The notes under the pieces: model-generated
The model's database searches: none
What the model saw: only the letters and a program-made list of their open reading frames with translations
What the model was told of the DNA's origin: nothing
In this document: positions 1 to 8,437 of the stretch, one piece after another
How positions within the stretch are numbered: position 1 is the stretch's first letter
Layout: each line of letters starts with the position of its first letter
Position numbers and translations under genes: made by a program
Assembly (NCBI RefSeq): GCF_030915445.1
Contig: NZ_CP133264.1
Location: forward strand, 5,551,208 to 5,615,207
Direction: 5' to 3'
DNA: 64,000 nt
Source of the DNA: Clostridium sp. OS1-26
GTDB taxonomy: Bacteria; Bacillota; Clostridia; Clostridiales; Clostridiaceae

Positions 1-9
1 TTTTTTCAT
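1..9 (-). CDS. Start of the next gene after cbiQ (only three codons in window)
   Basis: An ATG at 9-7 on the minus strand is preceded by a strong AAAGGAG site at 21-15, just after the cbiQ stop codon. Only Met-Lys-Lys is visible before the window ends. By position it is the next gene of the cobalt-uptake operon, where a CbiO-type ATPase would be usual, but nothing in three codons can confirm that. Confidence 0.5.
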
Positions 10-21
10 AATTACTCCTTT

Positions 22-924
22 CTATCTTGTAAAGTCCCAGAGTAGAATTAAAAAAATTATGAATGCTACTGATGTAACAATCTGTATTGTCTCTATCCTT
101 TTATCTTCCTCCAAAAATATAAGATCTCCGTCATAGCATCTGGCCTCCATAGCATCATAATAGGAGCCTGCCTTTTTTAACGAAATAACCAGCATATTGC
201 TTGCAATGCTTCCAAATGTATAGCAGGAAGTTTTAAAATTATAGTATCCCTGACGAGATTCCGCAGAGTTTTTCATTTTAGTATAGACATCCATTAAAAT
301 GAAAATGTAACGGTAAATGATATTCATCAGTTCTATAATAAGCTTTGGCACATGTGCCTTTCGAAGCACATATATAATTTCTGAGGATGGAGTTGACAGT
401 ATCATCATCTGTAAGGCACTGATAGCTGCAAAAACCTTCAGAATCAAGAAGATCACATTCTTAAGCTTTGCCTGAGAAGTAAACATATAGCAGAAACCAA
501 GATAAAAGTTATACTGCCCCATTGGCTGCTTTGAAAAATCAATAGCAATGGTAAAAGTACCAAGGAGGATAAAGCCGATTTGAACTGCCAATATTGACAA
601 GTATTCACGTATTGGAAGCTCTCCTTTTACAATGGTAAGATAAGCCATTGCAATAATGACCATGGTAGATACATAGGGGTTGTCCAATACAATACAAAGA
701 ATCAGTGTCACAACAGAAAGAGATACTTTAAAAGTAGGATTCCAATGTCTGATTTTAGAAGTATAAGCATAAAAATCAATTGAAAACCCTTCACCGTGTC
801 TATGTCCTATTCTATGGCGGTGATGATGTTTTCTATCCCCATGGGTGTGGCCATCCCGACGTTTCCATTTAAAGAAAAAGATAACCATCAAAAACATGGC
901 ACATAAAATAATAATTTTCCCCAT
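22..924 (-). CDS. cbiQ: Cobalt ECF transporter transmembrane (T) component CbiQ
   Basis: The 300-residue membrane protein is the coupling subunit that links a substrate-binding S component (CbiM/N) to CbiO-type ATPases for cobalt uptake. After an N-terminal membrane segment comes a very His-rich stretch (about residues 26-45, with runs such as HHHRHR and GHRHGEG) that could bind cobalt or nickel. About five further membrane spans follow. The two cytoplasmic coupling motifs that contact the ATPase are present but divergent: Ser-Arg-Gln near 224 and Ala-Arg-Cys near 262, where the family usually has Ala-Arg-Gly. The gene follows a cobalamin riboswitch directly, which supports a cobalt/B12 role. 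CbiM/CbiN would usually precede it and are not seen here. Family call is firm; metal specificity is inferred from the riboswitch. Confidence 0.88.
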   Translation of the reverse strand: MGKIIILCAMFLMVIFFFKWKRRDGHTHGDRKHHHRHRIGHRHGEGFSIDFYAYTSKIRHWNPTFKVSLSVVTLILCIVLDNPYVSTMVIIAMAYLTIVKGELPIREYLSILAVQIGFILLGTFTIAIDFSKQPMGQYNFYLGFCYMFTSQAKLKNVIFLILKVFAAISALQMMILSTPSSEIIYVLRKAHVPKLIIELMNIIYRYIFILMDVYTKMKNSAESRQGYYNFKTSCYTFGSIASNMLVISLKKAGSYYDAMEARCYDGDLIFLEEDKRIETIQIVTSVAFIIFLILLWDFTR

Positions 925-1000
925 GTCACACCTCCTTCGATTTAGTAAAATACATTAATTTATATTTTATTTTATTGCAGTAATTTTAAAATTTGCAATA

Positions 1001-1028
1001 AAAAAACCTGCAACAACATGCAGGTTAA
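1001..1028 (-). terminator. Intrinsic terminator of the cobalamin riboswitch
   Basis: Read on the minus strand, AACCTGCA, a short loop and TGCAGGTT are followed directly by a run of seven T. It sits between the riboswitch aptamer and cbiQ, so it is the likely expression platform: B12 binding would favour this terminator and shut off cbiQ. Confidence 0.85.
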
Positions 1029-1159
1029 GATAATACCATATTGAATTTACATAAGGCTAGCTAGTACTATTGACAAAAAAAATTAATATTAGTAAGCGCT
1101 ATAACTTTTATGTAAACAAATATTACCACATACTTCCCACCGAAGTTGTTGTTAATTAC

Positions 1160-1312
1160 TTTAAGGCAGGTTTCCTGACTCGTAGATCAATTTACTTTCT
1201 AAACTTCCCAGCAATATGCCAGTGTTTACTAGATTTCATCCCTACTTACAGTAGCGGGGGCTGTAAAGGCTTTGAACCTTTTTCCCTATTATCTTCATTT
1301 TGAAGCACCTTA
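1160..1312 (-). ncRNA. Cobalamin (B12) riboswitch aptamer
   Basis: On the minus strand the conserved blocks occur in order: GGTGCTTCAAAATGAAGA, AATAGGGAA, GCCTTTACAGCCCCCGC, ACTGTAAGTAGGGATGAAAT, and the terminal B12 box AGTCAGGAAACCTGCC. These are the diagnostic blocks of the cobalamin aptamer. A promoter lies just upstream and a terminator downstream, so transcriptional attenuation of cbiQ and following genes is the likely mechanism. Confidence 0.93.
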
Positions 1313-1351
1313 AAATATTCATATTAAATTAATGTTTCATTACACACGTAC

Positions 1352-1380
1352 ATTATATCCACAAAATATATGTTTGTCAA
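1352..1380 (-). promoter_or_regulatory. Sigma-A promoter of the riboswitch-cbiQ transcript
   Basis: TTGACA, a 17-bp spacer and TATAAT on the minus strand: a consensus vegetative promoter about 35 bp upstream of the first conserved riboswitch block. The remaining sequence up to trpA (1381-1504) shows no gene. Confidence 0.85.
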
Positions 1381-1504
1381 TATTTTCTATAAAATTACAC
1401 CAATTGTAGCCTCTTTAATTTAGATTTCAGCTAAAACTAATACGGATTTTAAGGGTAAAAATCTGCAACAAATACCAACCGGTTATTACCAAAAATTATT
1501 CTAT

Positions 1505-2314
1505 TTAAACTTTTGATTGTTCTTTACAAACTGTGCTAATTTCAGATATGAAGTTTTTTACATTCTCAATAGCATCTTCTCTGTTTACAGATTCCATTAC
1601 TTTTTTTATAACGGCACTTCCAATAATAATACCATCACAGTATTCTTTAAATTCTTCAACCATCTTAGCATTGGATATTCCAAAACCCAAGGCTTTAGGC
1701 TTTTCAGTATAAGATTCTACTGTTTTCATATATTCTTCTATATTGGTGTTTATTTTATTTCTAACACCTGTGACTCCCATCGTTGATACACAATATATAA
1801 AACCTTTAGCACCATCAGTTATATTTTTTATTCGCTCTTTTGAAGTTGGTGCTACTAATGGTATTAAATATATATTATATTTATCTGCTATTTCCAAAAC
1901 GTCTTTTCTTTCTTCTATTGGTAGATCTGGTATTATAATTCCATCAATTCCAACCTCTTTAGCTGCTCTAATAAACTTTTCCATTCCATATTTAAATATA
2001 GAATTATAATACACCATGTAAACAAGAGGAATACTGCTTTTTGCTCTAATAGATTTTACTGTATTCATTATTTTGCATATCTTAGCTCCATTTTTCAATG
2101 CCAGCGAAGAAGCTTCTTGTATAATAACTCCATCTGCTAATGGGTCCGAATAAGGTATTCCAAGTTCAATTATATCAGCACCTGCTTCTTCCATAGCAAG
2201 CACCAAATCAACAGTTGCATCTAAACTTGGATATCCCGCTGTTATAAAGGTTATTACAGCTTTCTGTCCCTCTTGTTTTATTAAATTTAATTTAGTATCT
2301 ATTCTATTTTTCAT
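1505..2314 (-). CDS. trpA: Tryptophan synthase alpha subunit
   Basis: Cleaves indole-3-glycerol phosphate to indole and glyceraldehyde-3-phosphate; indole is channelled to TrpB. The 269 residues match the usual length of this TIM-barrel enzyme. The catalytic Glu and Asp lie in the conserved block AGADIIELGIPYSDPLADG (residues about 44-62), followed by the phosphate-binding and GIIIPDLPIEE segments. The start ATG overlaps the trpB stop codon by one base (TAATG), indicating translational coupling of the two subunits. It is the last gene of trpEGDCFBA; no clear terminator is visible before the downstream riboswitch promoter. Confidence 0.95.
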   Translation of the reverse strand: MKNRIDTKLNLIKQEGQKAVITFITAGYPSLDATVDLVLAMEEAGADIIELGIPYSDPLADGVIIQEASSLALKNGAKICKIMNTVKSIRAKSSIPLVYMVYYNSIFKYGMEKFIRAAKEVGIDGIIIPDLPIEERKDVLEIADKYNIYLIPLVAPTSKERIKNITDGAKGFIYCVSTMGVTGVRNKINTNIEEYMKTVESYTEKPKALGFGISNAKMVEEFKEYCDGIIIGSAVIKKVMESVNREDAIENVKNFISEISTVCKEQSKV

Positions 2315-3488
2315 TATAATTCTACCCCCATAATATCAGCTACAGTATTTATATCTTTATCCCCTCGTCCTGATAAGTTTACAATAATGATATTATCTTT
2401 ATTAAGCCTTGGTGCTAGTTTCACTACATAAGCCAATGCATGAGAGCTTTCCAATGCTGGAATGATGCCTTCTGCACAAGAAACATAAGTAAATGCATCT
2501 AAAGCTTCCTTATCTGTTATAGGTACATATTCTGCTCTTTCCATTTCCTTTAACTGAGCATGTTCAGGTCCAATACCAGGATAATCTAATCCTGCAGATA
2601 CTGAGTGTGCAGGAAGTATTTGTCCATCTTCGTCTTGAAGTACATATGTCATCATTCCATGAATTACACCGATAGATCCTTTATTCATAGTAGCCGCATG
2701 CTCATCTGTATCAACACCACGACCAGCCGCTTCTACTCCAACGAGCTTTACTGTTTTGTCATTAATGAATGGATAAAATATTCCCATTGCATTACTTCCG
2801 CCACCAACACAGGCTATCACATAATCAGCTAAACGTCCTTCCTTTTCTATGATCTGCTTTCTTGCCTCATCTCCAATTATTCTTTGGAAATCTCTAACCA
2901 TAGTTGGATAAGGGTGAGGCCCCATAACTGATCCAATTACGTAAAAGGTATTTTCTGCATTTGATACCCAGTCTCTCATAGCTTCATTTACCGCATCCTT
3001 AAGAGTGCCAGTACCTGAGATTACTGAATTCACCTTAGCACCTAATATTTTCATCTTGAATACATTAAGAGCTTGTCTTCTTATATCCTCTTCTCCCATA
3101 AATATCTCACATTCCATGCCAAACATAGCTGCTGCTGTAGCTGTGGCAACTCCATGTTGTCCTGCTCCAGTTTCTGCTATAATTCTTCTTTTCCCCATTC
3201 TTTTGCAAGCAATACTTGGCCTAAAGCATTGTTTATTTTATGTGCACCAGTATGGTTTAGGTCTTCCCTCTTTAGATATATCTTTGCTCCCCCAAGTTTT
3301 CTAGTTAGGTTTTCGGCAAAATATAATGGACTCTCTCTTCCTACATAATCTTCGAGATAATATTTGTACTCATTTATGAACTTTTCATCTTCTATGGCTC
3401 TATTGTATTCCCTTTCTAGCTCTATTATAGGGTTCATTATCGTCTCAGGTACATATTGTCCTCCAAATTTTCCAAACCTTCCATTCAT
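2314..3488 (-). CDS. trpB: Tryptophan synthase beta subunit (one frameshift)
   Basis: Condenses indole with L-serine to make tryptophan, using pyridoxal phosphate. The N-terminal part (3488 to about 3190) carries the PLP lysine in GAHKINNALGQ. The C-terminal part carries AETGAGQHGVA and the PLP-phosphate loop GGGSNAMG. The reading frame breaks near 3187-3194, inside GGGGAAAAGAAGAA: restoring one G or A joins the parts perfectly as LLAKEWGK-RRIIAETG. The span then codes for about 391 residues, normal for TrpB. Both ends are coupled by TAATG overlaps to trpF and trpA. I read this as a sequencing or one-base deletion event in an otherwise complete gene; true inactivation cannot be excluded. Confidence 0.9.
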
Positions 3489-4135
3489 TAAAATTCCCTC
3501 GCTCTCTTAATAAATTCATTTATTTTATAAAAATTCTTCACACCATGTTCTTCTACTCCACTAGAAACATCTACTACATAAGGCTCTGCTATTTCTATGG
3601 CCTTTTGTATATTTTCTGCCTTTAAACCACCTGCAAGAATTAAAGGCTTACAAGCTTTAATTTTTTTAACTATACTCCAGTCGAAACTTACTCCGGTTCC
3701 TCCAGCTGCACTTATAGCACTGCTATCTAAGAGAATACCATCAATATCATATTTCCCTATGGTATTTAACTTTTGCTGGTAGCTATTTTGATCCTCCGGC
3801 AGTAGATTTTTTCTTTGAGCTTCTATGCTTAGAGATTTCCATATGCTAAAATCACCAAATTTTTTTATATAATGCTCATCTTCACTGCCATGAAACTGAA
3901 GTATATCAAGCTTTAAATATTCCGCAGCGCTTCTTACTTTCTTAACATCTCCATTTACAAATATCCCTACTGTTTTTATTCTCCTGTCTAATAAATCAGT
4001 AAGTCCTTTAGCTTTCTCTAAGTTCACTTGCCTTTTGCTTTTAGCAAATACAAAGCCAACATAATCTGGAAGAAGTTCATTCACATACGCTATGTCTTCC
4101 TTTCTAGTTAAACCACATATTTTTATCTTTGTCAT
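3488..4135 (-). CDS. trpF: Phosphoribosylanthranilate isomerase
   Basis: Converts N-(5-phosphoribosyl)anthranilate to the carboxyphenylamino-deoxyribulose phosphate, the third step from chorismate. The 215-residue single-domain TIM barrel shows the N-terminal KICGLTR motif with the catalytic Cys, QFHGSED in the middle, and the phosphate-binding LAGGLKAENI and VDVSSGVE motifs near the C terminus. The gene lies 31 bp after trpC, and its stop overlaps the trpB start. Intact, and standing alone rather than fused to TrpC as in enteric bacteria. Confidence 0.95.
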   Translation of the reverse strand: MTKIKICGLTRKEDIAYVNELLPDYVGFVFAKSKRQVNLEKAKGLTDLLDRRIKTVGIFVNGDVKKVRSAAEYLKLDILQFHGSEDEHYIKKFGDFSIWKSLSIEAQRKNLLPEDQNSYQQKLNTIGKYDIDGILLDSSAISAAGGTGVSFDWSIVKKIKACKPLILAGGLKAENIQKAIEIAEPYVVDVSSGVEEHGVKNFYKINEFIKRAREF

Positions 4136-4166
4136 AATCCACCTCCACTCTTACAATATCTATAGC

Positions 4167-4948
4167 CTAGTCATAGGATTTTGATTTCGATACAAAATTT
4201 TCAATATTGCGAATTTTATCTATATCTCTCATAAAGGTTTCACCTATAAGTACTGCATTTACACCTAGATTCCTTAAATATCGGATGTCCTCATAGGTTT
4301 TAATTCCACTTTCAGATACAACTATAGTATTTTTAGGTATATACTTTATAAGTCTTTCTGTGTTTTTTAGATCAACTGTAAAGTCTCTAAGATTCCTATT
4401 ATTTATCCCCACAATATCGCAGCCTGCAGATAACGCTAAGTCTAGCTCCTGTTCATTATGAACTTCCGTAAGGCAGTATAATCCAAGTTCTCTAGCTAAG
4501 TTCAAAAATTCTTTACCTTGTTTCCTAAAATTGAAACTATTAATAAAACTGCATCAGCACCTATAGCTTTTGATTGAAACATCTGATACTCATCTATTAT
4601 AAAGTCCTTTCTTAGTATAGGCTTTTTGTTTGCTTTTTTAACCTCTGCTATATATTCATCTTTTCCCTTAAAAAACTTTCTCTCAGTAAGTACAGATACC
4701 GCATCAATTTCAATTTCCTCATAAATTCTAGCTGTTTTTATATGATCAAAATCCTCTCTTATTATTCCTTTAGATGGTGATGCTCTTTTTATCTCTGCAA
4801 TAATAGCTATATTTGGCTCAGTTAAGGCTTTTTCAAAATTCCTTATATTTTTATATTCACAACTTACTAATAACTCATCTAAGGGACAACGCTCCTTCTC
4901 AGTTATTACTTGTAGTTTTTTATGGGCAACTATATCCTCTAATATCAT
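4167..4948 (-). CDS. trpC: Indole-3-glycerol-phosphate synthase (one frameshift)
   Basis: Closes the indole ring to give indole-3-glycerol phosphate. The first part has the characteristic EIKRASPSKG loop and KPILRKDFIIDEYQ; the second part has LTEVHNEQELD, IVGINNRNL and VSESGI, all in family order. The frame breaks at about 4503-4507 in a run of five T (minus strand). One more T turns AAT TTT TGA into AAT TTT TTG and restores the continuous reading KNFLNLAREL. The corrected product is about 260 residues, the usual length. It lies 24 bp after the trpD stop. Likely functional with a homopolymer error, or a recent single-base mutation. Confidence 0.9.
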
Positions 4949-4972
4949 TTTGCTCCTCCCCTCTTGTAAAAA

Positions 4973-5988
4973 CTAATTGAACCTTCTGCTATAATCTACA
5001 AGTTCTCTAAGCTTAGAATAGGCTGCTCCAGAGTCAATAATTTTTTCTGCGAGCTTTACTCCTTCCTCGATACTGCTGCATACTTTTCCTACGTATAGTG
5101 CAGCAGCACTATTTAGAAGAACTATGTCTCTCTTGGAATCCTTTTTACCTTTAAGTACATCAAATAGTATCTTCGCATTCTCCTCTGGCGTCCCCCCTTT
5201 ATATCATCCGAAGTAGCTAATTTTATCTTAAAATCCTTAGGGCTTATGTTATAATCTACTATCTTTTCATCCTTTAATTCGCTTACATGAGTAATAGTAG
5301 TTGTAGTTATTTCATCTAGACCATCTTCTCCACAAACTACCATAGCTCTTTCACAGCCTAAATTCAAAAGTACCTGTGCTATAGGCTTGGTTAGTTCTTT
5401 ATCATAAACTCCTAAAACCTGACCTTTTACAAAAGACGGATTGGTCAGAGGACCTAATAAGTTAAATACAGTTCTTATTCCAAGCTCTTTTCTTGTAAGT
5501 GCTGCATTTTTCATAGCGCTATGATATTTAGGTGCAAAAAGAAATGCCATGCCTTTTTCATCTATACATTGTCTAGCTTGCTCTGGTTGTAAGTTTATAT
5601 TAAATCCTAGCTTTTCAAGTACATCAGCACTTCCACTTTTGCTTGAAACTGCTCTATTACCATGCTTTGCTATTTTAATGCCTGCTGAAGCTGCTATTAT
5701 TGCTACCGCTGTAGATATATTAAAGGTTTTCCCCCCATCACCTCCTGTGCCACAAGTATCAATAACATAGCTTGATTTTGTTTTTAAAGGTGAAGCATTG
5801 TCTCTAATAGCTTTTGCAAAGCCGGTGATCTCATCTACTTCTTCTCCCTTCATCCTAAGGCCTATAAGAAATGCTCCTATCTGAGAATTTGTTCCATTAC
5901 CTACCATAATTTCATTCATAGCATTATAGGCTTCTTCTTCCGTTAACTTTTCCTTAGCGACAACTTTTTTAATTGCTTCCTGAAGCAT
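4973..5988 (-). CDS. trpD: Anthranilate phosphoribosyltransferase (one frameshift)
   Basis: Transfers phosphoribosyl from PRPP to anthranilate. The PRPP-binding DTCGTGGDGGKTFNIS motif (about residues 78-93 from the chosen start) and KHGNRAVSSKSGSADVLE are clear. The frame breaks at 5194-5199, a run of six G on the minus strand. With a seventh G the frame continues DIKGGTPEENAK and runs to a TAG at 4975-4973, giving about 338 residues, normal for TrpD. I start at ATG 5988 (Met-Leu-Gln-Glu), 7 bp after a GGAGGGG site and inside the end of trpG, rather than the upstream Met at 6006. TrpD is separate from TrpG here, not fused. Confidence 0.9.
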
Positions 5989-6559
5989 TGCATATCCCCT
6001 CCACAAAATTTTTAATTATGACTTTCCCTTGTTCAGTAAGTATGGATTCTGGATGAAATTGAAGTCCATATACTTCATGGTCTCTATGCTTAATACCCAT
6101 AATTACATTATCATCTATGCTTTCTGCTATAATTTTGATATCTTCTGGCAGTGTATTTCTATCTATTATAAGTGAATGATACCTCATGACTCTTATTAAC
6201 CTTTCTATCCCTTTAAACAACTTATTTTCTTTAGCTGTTATATGAGAAGTTTTCCCGTGCTTTATGTTTTCTGCTCTAACAACCTTTCCGCCATATGCAC
6301 TTCCTATAGCCTGATGTCCAAGACATATTCCTAGTATAGGAATACTGCTACCGAGTTTTCGTATAACATCGATGCAAATTCCTGCATCTTCTGGAATTCC
6401 CGGACCTGGTGACAGTATAATCCCCTGAGGTTGTAAATTCTTCAGAGTTTCAATATCTATTTCATCATTTCTTATTACTTTTACATTGTCATATATCTCA
6501 CCAATATATTGGTAAAGGTTAAATGTAAAGGAATCATAATTGTCTATTATGAATATCAT
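5969..6559 (-). CDS. trpG: Anthranilate synthase glutamine amidotransferase component
   Basis: Hydrolyses glutamine and passes ammonia to TrpE for anthranilate formation; in many Firmicutes the same subunit also serves 4-amino-4-deoxychorismate synthase. The 196-residue class-I amidotransferase has IIDNYDSFTFNLYQY at the N terminus, oxyanion-loop LSPGPGIPEDAG, nucleophile Cys in GICLGHQAIG, and the catalytic His-Glu pair in LQFHPESILT. It follows trpE with no gap and overlaps the start of trpD by 20 bp. Confidence 0.95.
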   Translation of the reverse strand: MIFIIDNYDSFTFNLYQYIGEIYDNVKVIRNDEIDIETLKNLQPQGIILSPGPGIPEDAGICIDVIRKLGSSIPILGICLGHQAIGSAYGGKVVRAENIKHGKTSHITAKENKLFKGIERLIRVMRYHSLIIDRNTLPEDIKIIAESIDDNVIMGIKHRDHEVYGLQFHPESILTEQGKVIIKNFVEGICNASGSN

Positions 6560-7990
6560 TTATATCACCTCTCTCATTGCCATTGCTTTATTCAGTGTTT
6601 CCATATATTCATTTTCAGGAATAGAATCATATACAATTCCTGCTCCTGCCTGCACATATGCGTAGTTTTTCTTAAATAAAATAGTTCTTATTCCAATACA
6701 AGTGTCCATGTTTCCACTGAAGGAAAAGTATCCAATGGCTCCTGCATAAATTCCTCTTTTGCTCTCCTCAAGCTCATCAATTATCTCCATAGCTCTTATT
6801 TTGGGAGCACCAGATACAGTTCCTACAGGTGAACAAGCTTTTAAAGCATCAAGATAACCTATTCCCTCCTTTAGCTCTCCAGAGACTTTGGAGACTATAT
6901 GCATAACATGAGAATAAAAATCCACTTCCATAAACCTATCAACATTTACAGTTCCAAACTTGCTTACTTTTCCTATGTCATTTCTGCCTAAATCTACGAG
7001 CATAACATGTTCAGCTCTCTCCTTTTCATCACAGAGTAGTTCTTCCTTTAACTTTAAATCCTCCTCCATACTTTTCCCTCTAACCCTTGTTCCTGCTATA
7101 GGGTTAGTAGTCACTTTTCTACCACTTACAGTAACTAAACTTTCTGGTGATGAACCTGCTACCTGCATATCATTAAAGTCTATATAGAAAAGATAAGGAG
7201 ATGGGTTTTTTGTTCTTAATCTTCTATAGATATCAAAGGGCTGTGATAAGTTTTTAAACTGTAATCTTTGTGATAAAACAACTTGAAATATATCTCCAGC
7301 TTTTATATATTCTTTAGCTTTATCTACAAGGCTGCAAAATTCTTCTTTAGTGACATTAGACTCTAGCTCTTTATGTGATTGTACTTGCTGTAATTCATGT
7401 GTCTCAACATTGCTCATAATTAAATTTTTAAGTGTATTTATTTCATTTAATACATCTGAGTAATCTTTATAGTCATCAGTCATAACATTGTAGACTATAT
7501 AAAGTTCATGTTTAAAATGGTCATAACAAATGAAGCTTTTGTAAAACATTAAGTATGCTTCTGGTACCTCTAAATCATCATCCTTTGTAAAAGGAAGTCG
7601 TTCATATTGCCTTACTATGTCATAACCAACATATCCTATAGCACCTCCTGTGAAAGGTACATCAAGTCCCGCAGAGTCATAGTCTATAGTTAAATATTGC
7701 TGTACATGTTCTAAAAATTTACCTTTTACTTCTCTTCTTTTCTTATCACTAGATAAAACTATATTTTCACCATAGCTTTTGATTGTCATATAAGGCTCTG
7801 CTCCAATAAATGAATATCTCCCTATTTCATTTTCTGAATATATGCTTTCAAGTAAAAATTTGCATTTACCTTTTAATCTATAGTAAATTGCTATAGGTGT
7901 AAGTTCATCTCCATTCATCTTTAGAAATATGGGAAAAGCTTTATTAGAACTTTTATATTTATTAAAGCTTCTTTCAGATATACTTAGCAT
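6560..7990 (-). CDS. trpE: Anthranilate synthase component I
   Basis: Converts chorismate plus ammonia to anthranilate, the committed step. The 476-residue protein has the N-terminal tryptophan-feedback region with LLESIYSENEIGRYSFIG (residues about 46-63). The chorismate-binding domain fills the second half, with the motifs GDIFQVVLSQR, TNPIAGTRVRG, VGTVSGAPKIRAMEIIDE and AGAGIVYDSIPENEY. First gene of the operon, directly behind the T-box leader, so expression should follow the charging state of tRNA-Trp. The intact LLES-type motif suggests that feedback inhibition is retained. Confidence 0.95.
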   Translation of the reverse strand: MLSISERSFNKYKSSNKAFPIFLKMNGDELTPIAIYYRLKGKCKFLLESIYSENEIGRYSFIGAEPYMTIKSYGENIVLSSDKKRREVKGKFLEHVQQYLTIDYDSAGLDVPFTGGAIGYVGYDIVRQYERLPFTKDDDLEVPEAYLMFYKSFICYDHFKHELYIVYNVMTDDYKDYSDVLNEINTLKNLIMSNVETHELQQVQSHKELESNVTKEEFCSLVDKAKEYIKAGDIFQVVLSQRLQFKNLSQPFDIYRRLRTKNPSPYLFYIDFNDMQVAGSSPESLVTVSGRKVTTNPIAGTRVRGKSMEEDLKLKEELLCDEKERAEHVMLVDLGRNDIGKVSKFGTVNVDRFMEVDFYSHVMHIVSKVSGELKEGIGYLDALKACSPVGTVSGAPKIRAMEIIDELEESKRGIYAGAIGYFSFSGNMDTCIGIRTILFKKNYAYVQAGAGIVYDSIPENEYMETLNKAMAMREVI

Positions 7991-8044
7991 TTATAACCCT
8001 CCTATTTTTGTTTAATATTTGTTATCAGTACTTTATTTAAATAC

Positions 8045-8084
8045 AAAAAAGGCCATTCCATCCACATAATGGGACGAAATGACC
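8045..8084 (-). terminator. Main T-box terminator before trpE
   Basis: Minus strand GGTCATTTCGTCC pairs with GATGGAATGGCC and is followed by six T. Its 5-prime strand overlaps the T-box sequence, the standard mutually exclusive arrangement. Confidence 0.85.
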
Positions 8085-8131
8085 GCGGTGCCACCCAAAT
8101 TAGTTTATACTTATAGTGTATTTTTAGAAAT

Positions 8132-8176
8132 AAAAAACACCTCATCCACAAAGGACGAAATGCCAAATTTCGTTAT
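8132..8176 (-). terminator. Upstream terminator of the half T-box module
   Basis: Minus strand ATTTCGTCC, a short loop and GGATGAGGTG are followed by six T, and an ACGAAAT/ATTTCGT pairing can compete with it. The sequence resembles the downstream terminator (shared CATTTCGTCC, GTGGATG and T-run), suggesting a partial duplication of the expression platform. Confidence 0.6.
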
Positions 8177-8400
8177 ACCACCTAAGCATAAAACTATCTC
8201 TTACAGGTACAGATTTACTCGATACCTTGTCTTTTTAACGGTAGACTACCGGCTGCTGCTACTATCATTTCGCATCACACCTCCAAGACCCATTCAATAC
8301 AGGCTACAGTGTTTGGCTCACACCATTCCAAACTCGCTTAAACTAAACTCCTCTATCTACTATTTCTTGTCATCGGTTTTAAATTGATAACTTATTTAGA

Positions 8401-8429
8401 ATTCTATACAATTTTTTATATCTTGTCAA
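8401..8429 (-). promoter_or_regulatory. Sigma-A promoter of the trp operon
   Basis: TTGACA, a 17-bp spacer and TAGAAT on the minus strand, placing the start of transcription a few bases before the T-box stem I. It lies immediately after the stop codon of the upstream kinase gene on the same strand. Confidence 0.85.
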
Positions 8430-8437
8430 CATTAATT

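Larger units (their letters stand above)
8043..8395 (-). ncRNA. Tryptophan-specific T-box leader
   Basis: On the minus strand a stem I is closed by CAAGA and TCTTG; the specifier TGG lies at 8292-8290, in GAATGGGTC just 5-prime of the closing strand, which selects tRNA-Trp. Downstream is the canonical T-box GGGTGGCACCGCGG (8096-8083), followed by an overlapping terminator. About 80 bp upstream of it is a second, degenerate T-box-like module (8184-8171, AGGTGGTATAACG) with its own terminator. The leader therefore seems to have one stem I and two tandem antiterminator/terminator units. Uncharged tRNA-Trp should allow read-through into trpE. Confidence 0.92.

Noticed and set aside
1070..1303. 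Plus-strand ORF of 77 codons
   Set aside because: It is antisense to the cobalamin riboswitch and its conserved sequence explains the open frame; no credible ribosome site.
3187..5200. Programmed frameshifting in trpB, trpC and trpD
   Set aside because: The sites lack slippery heptamer plus pseudoknot signals, the family does not use frameshifting, and the same kind of one-base loss recurs in unrelated genes.
8079..8387. Plus-strand ORF of 102 codons
   Set aside because: It lies wholly antisense to the trp T-box leader and has no ribosome site.
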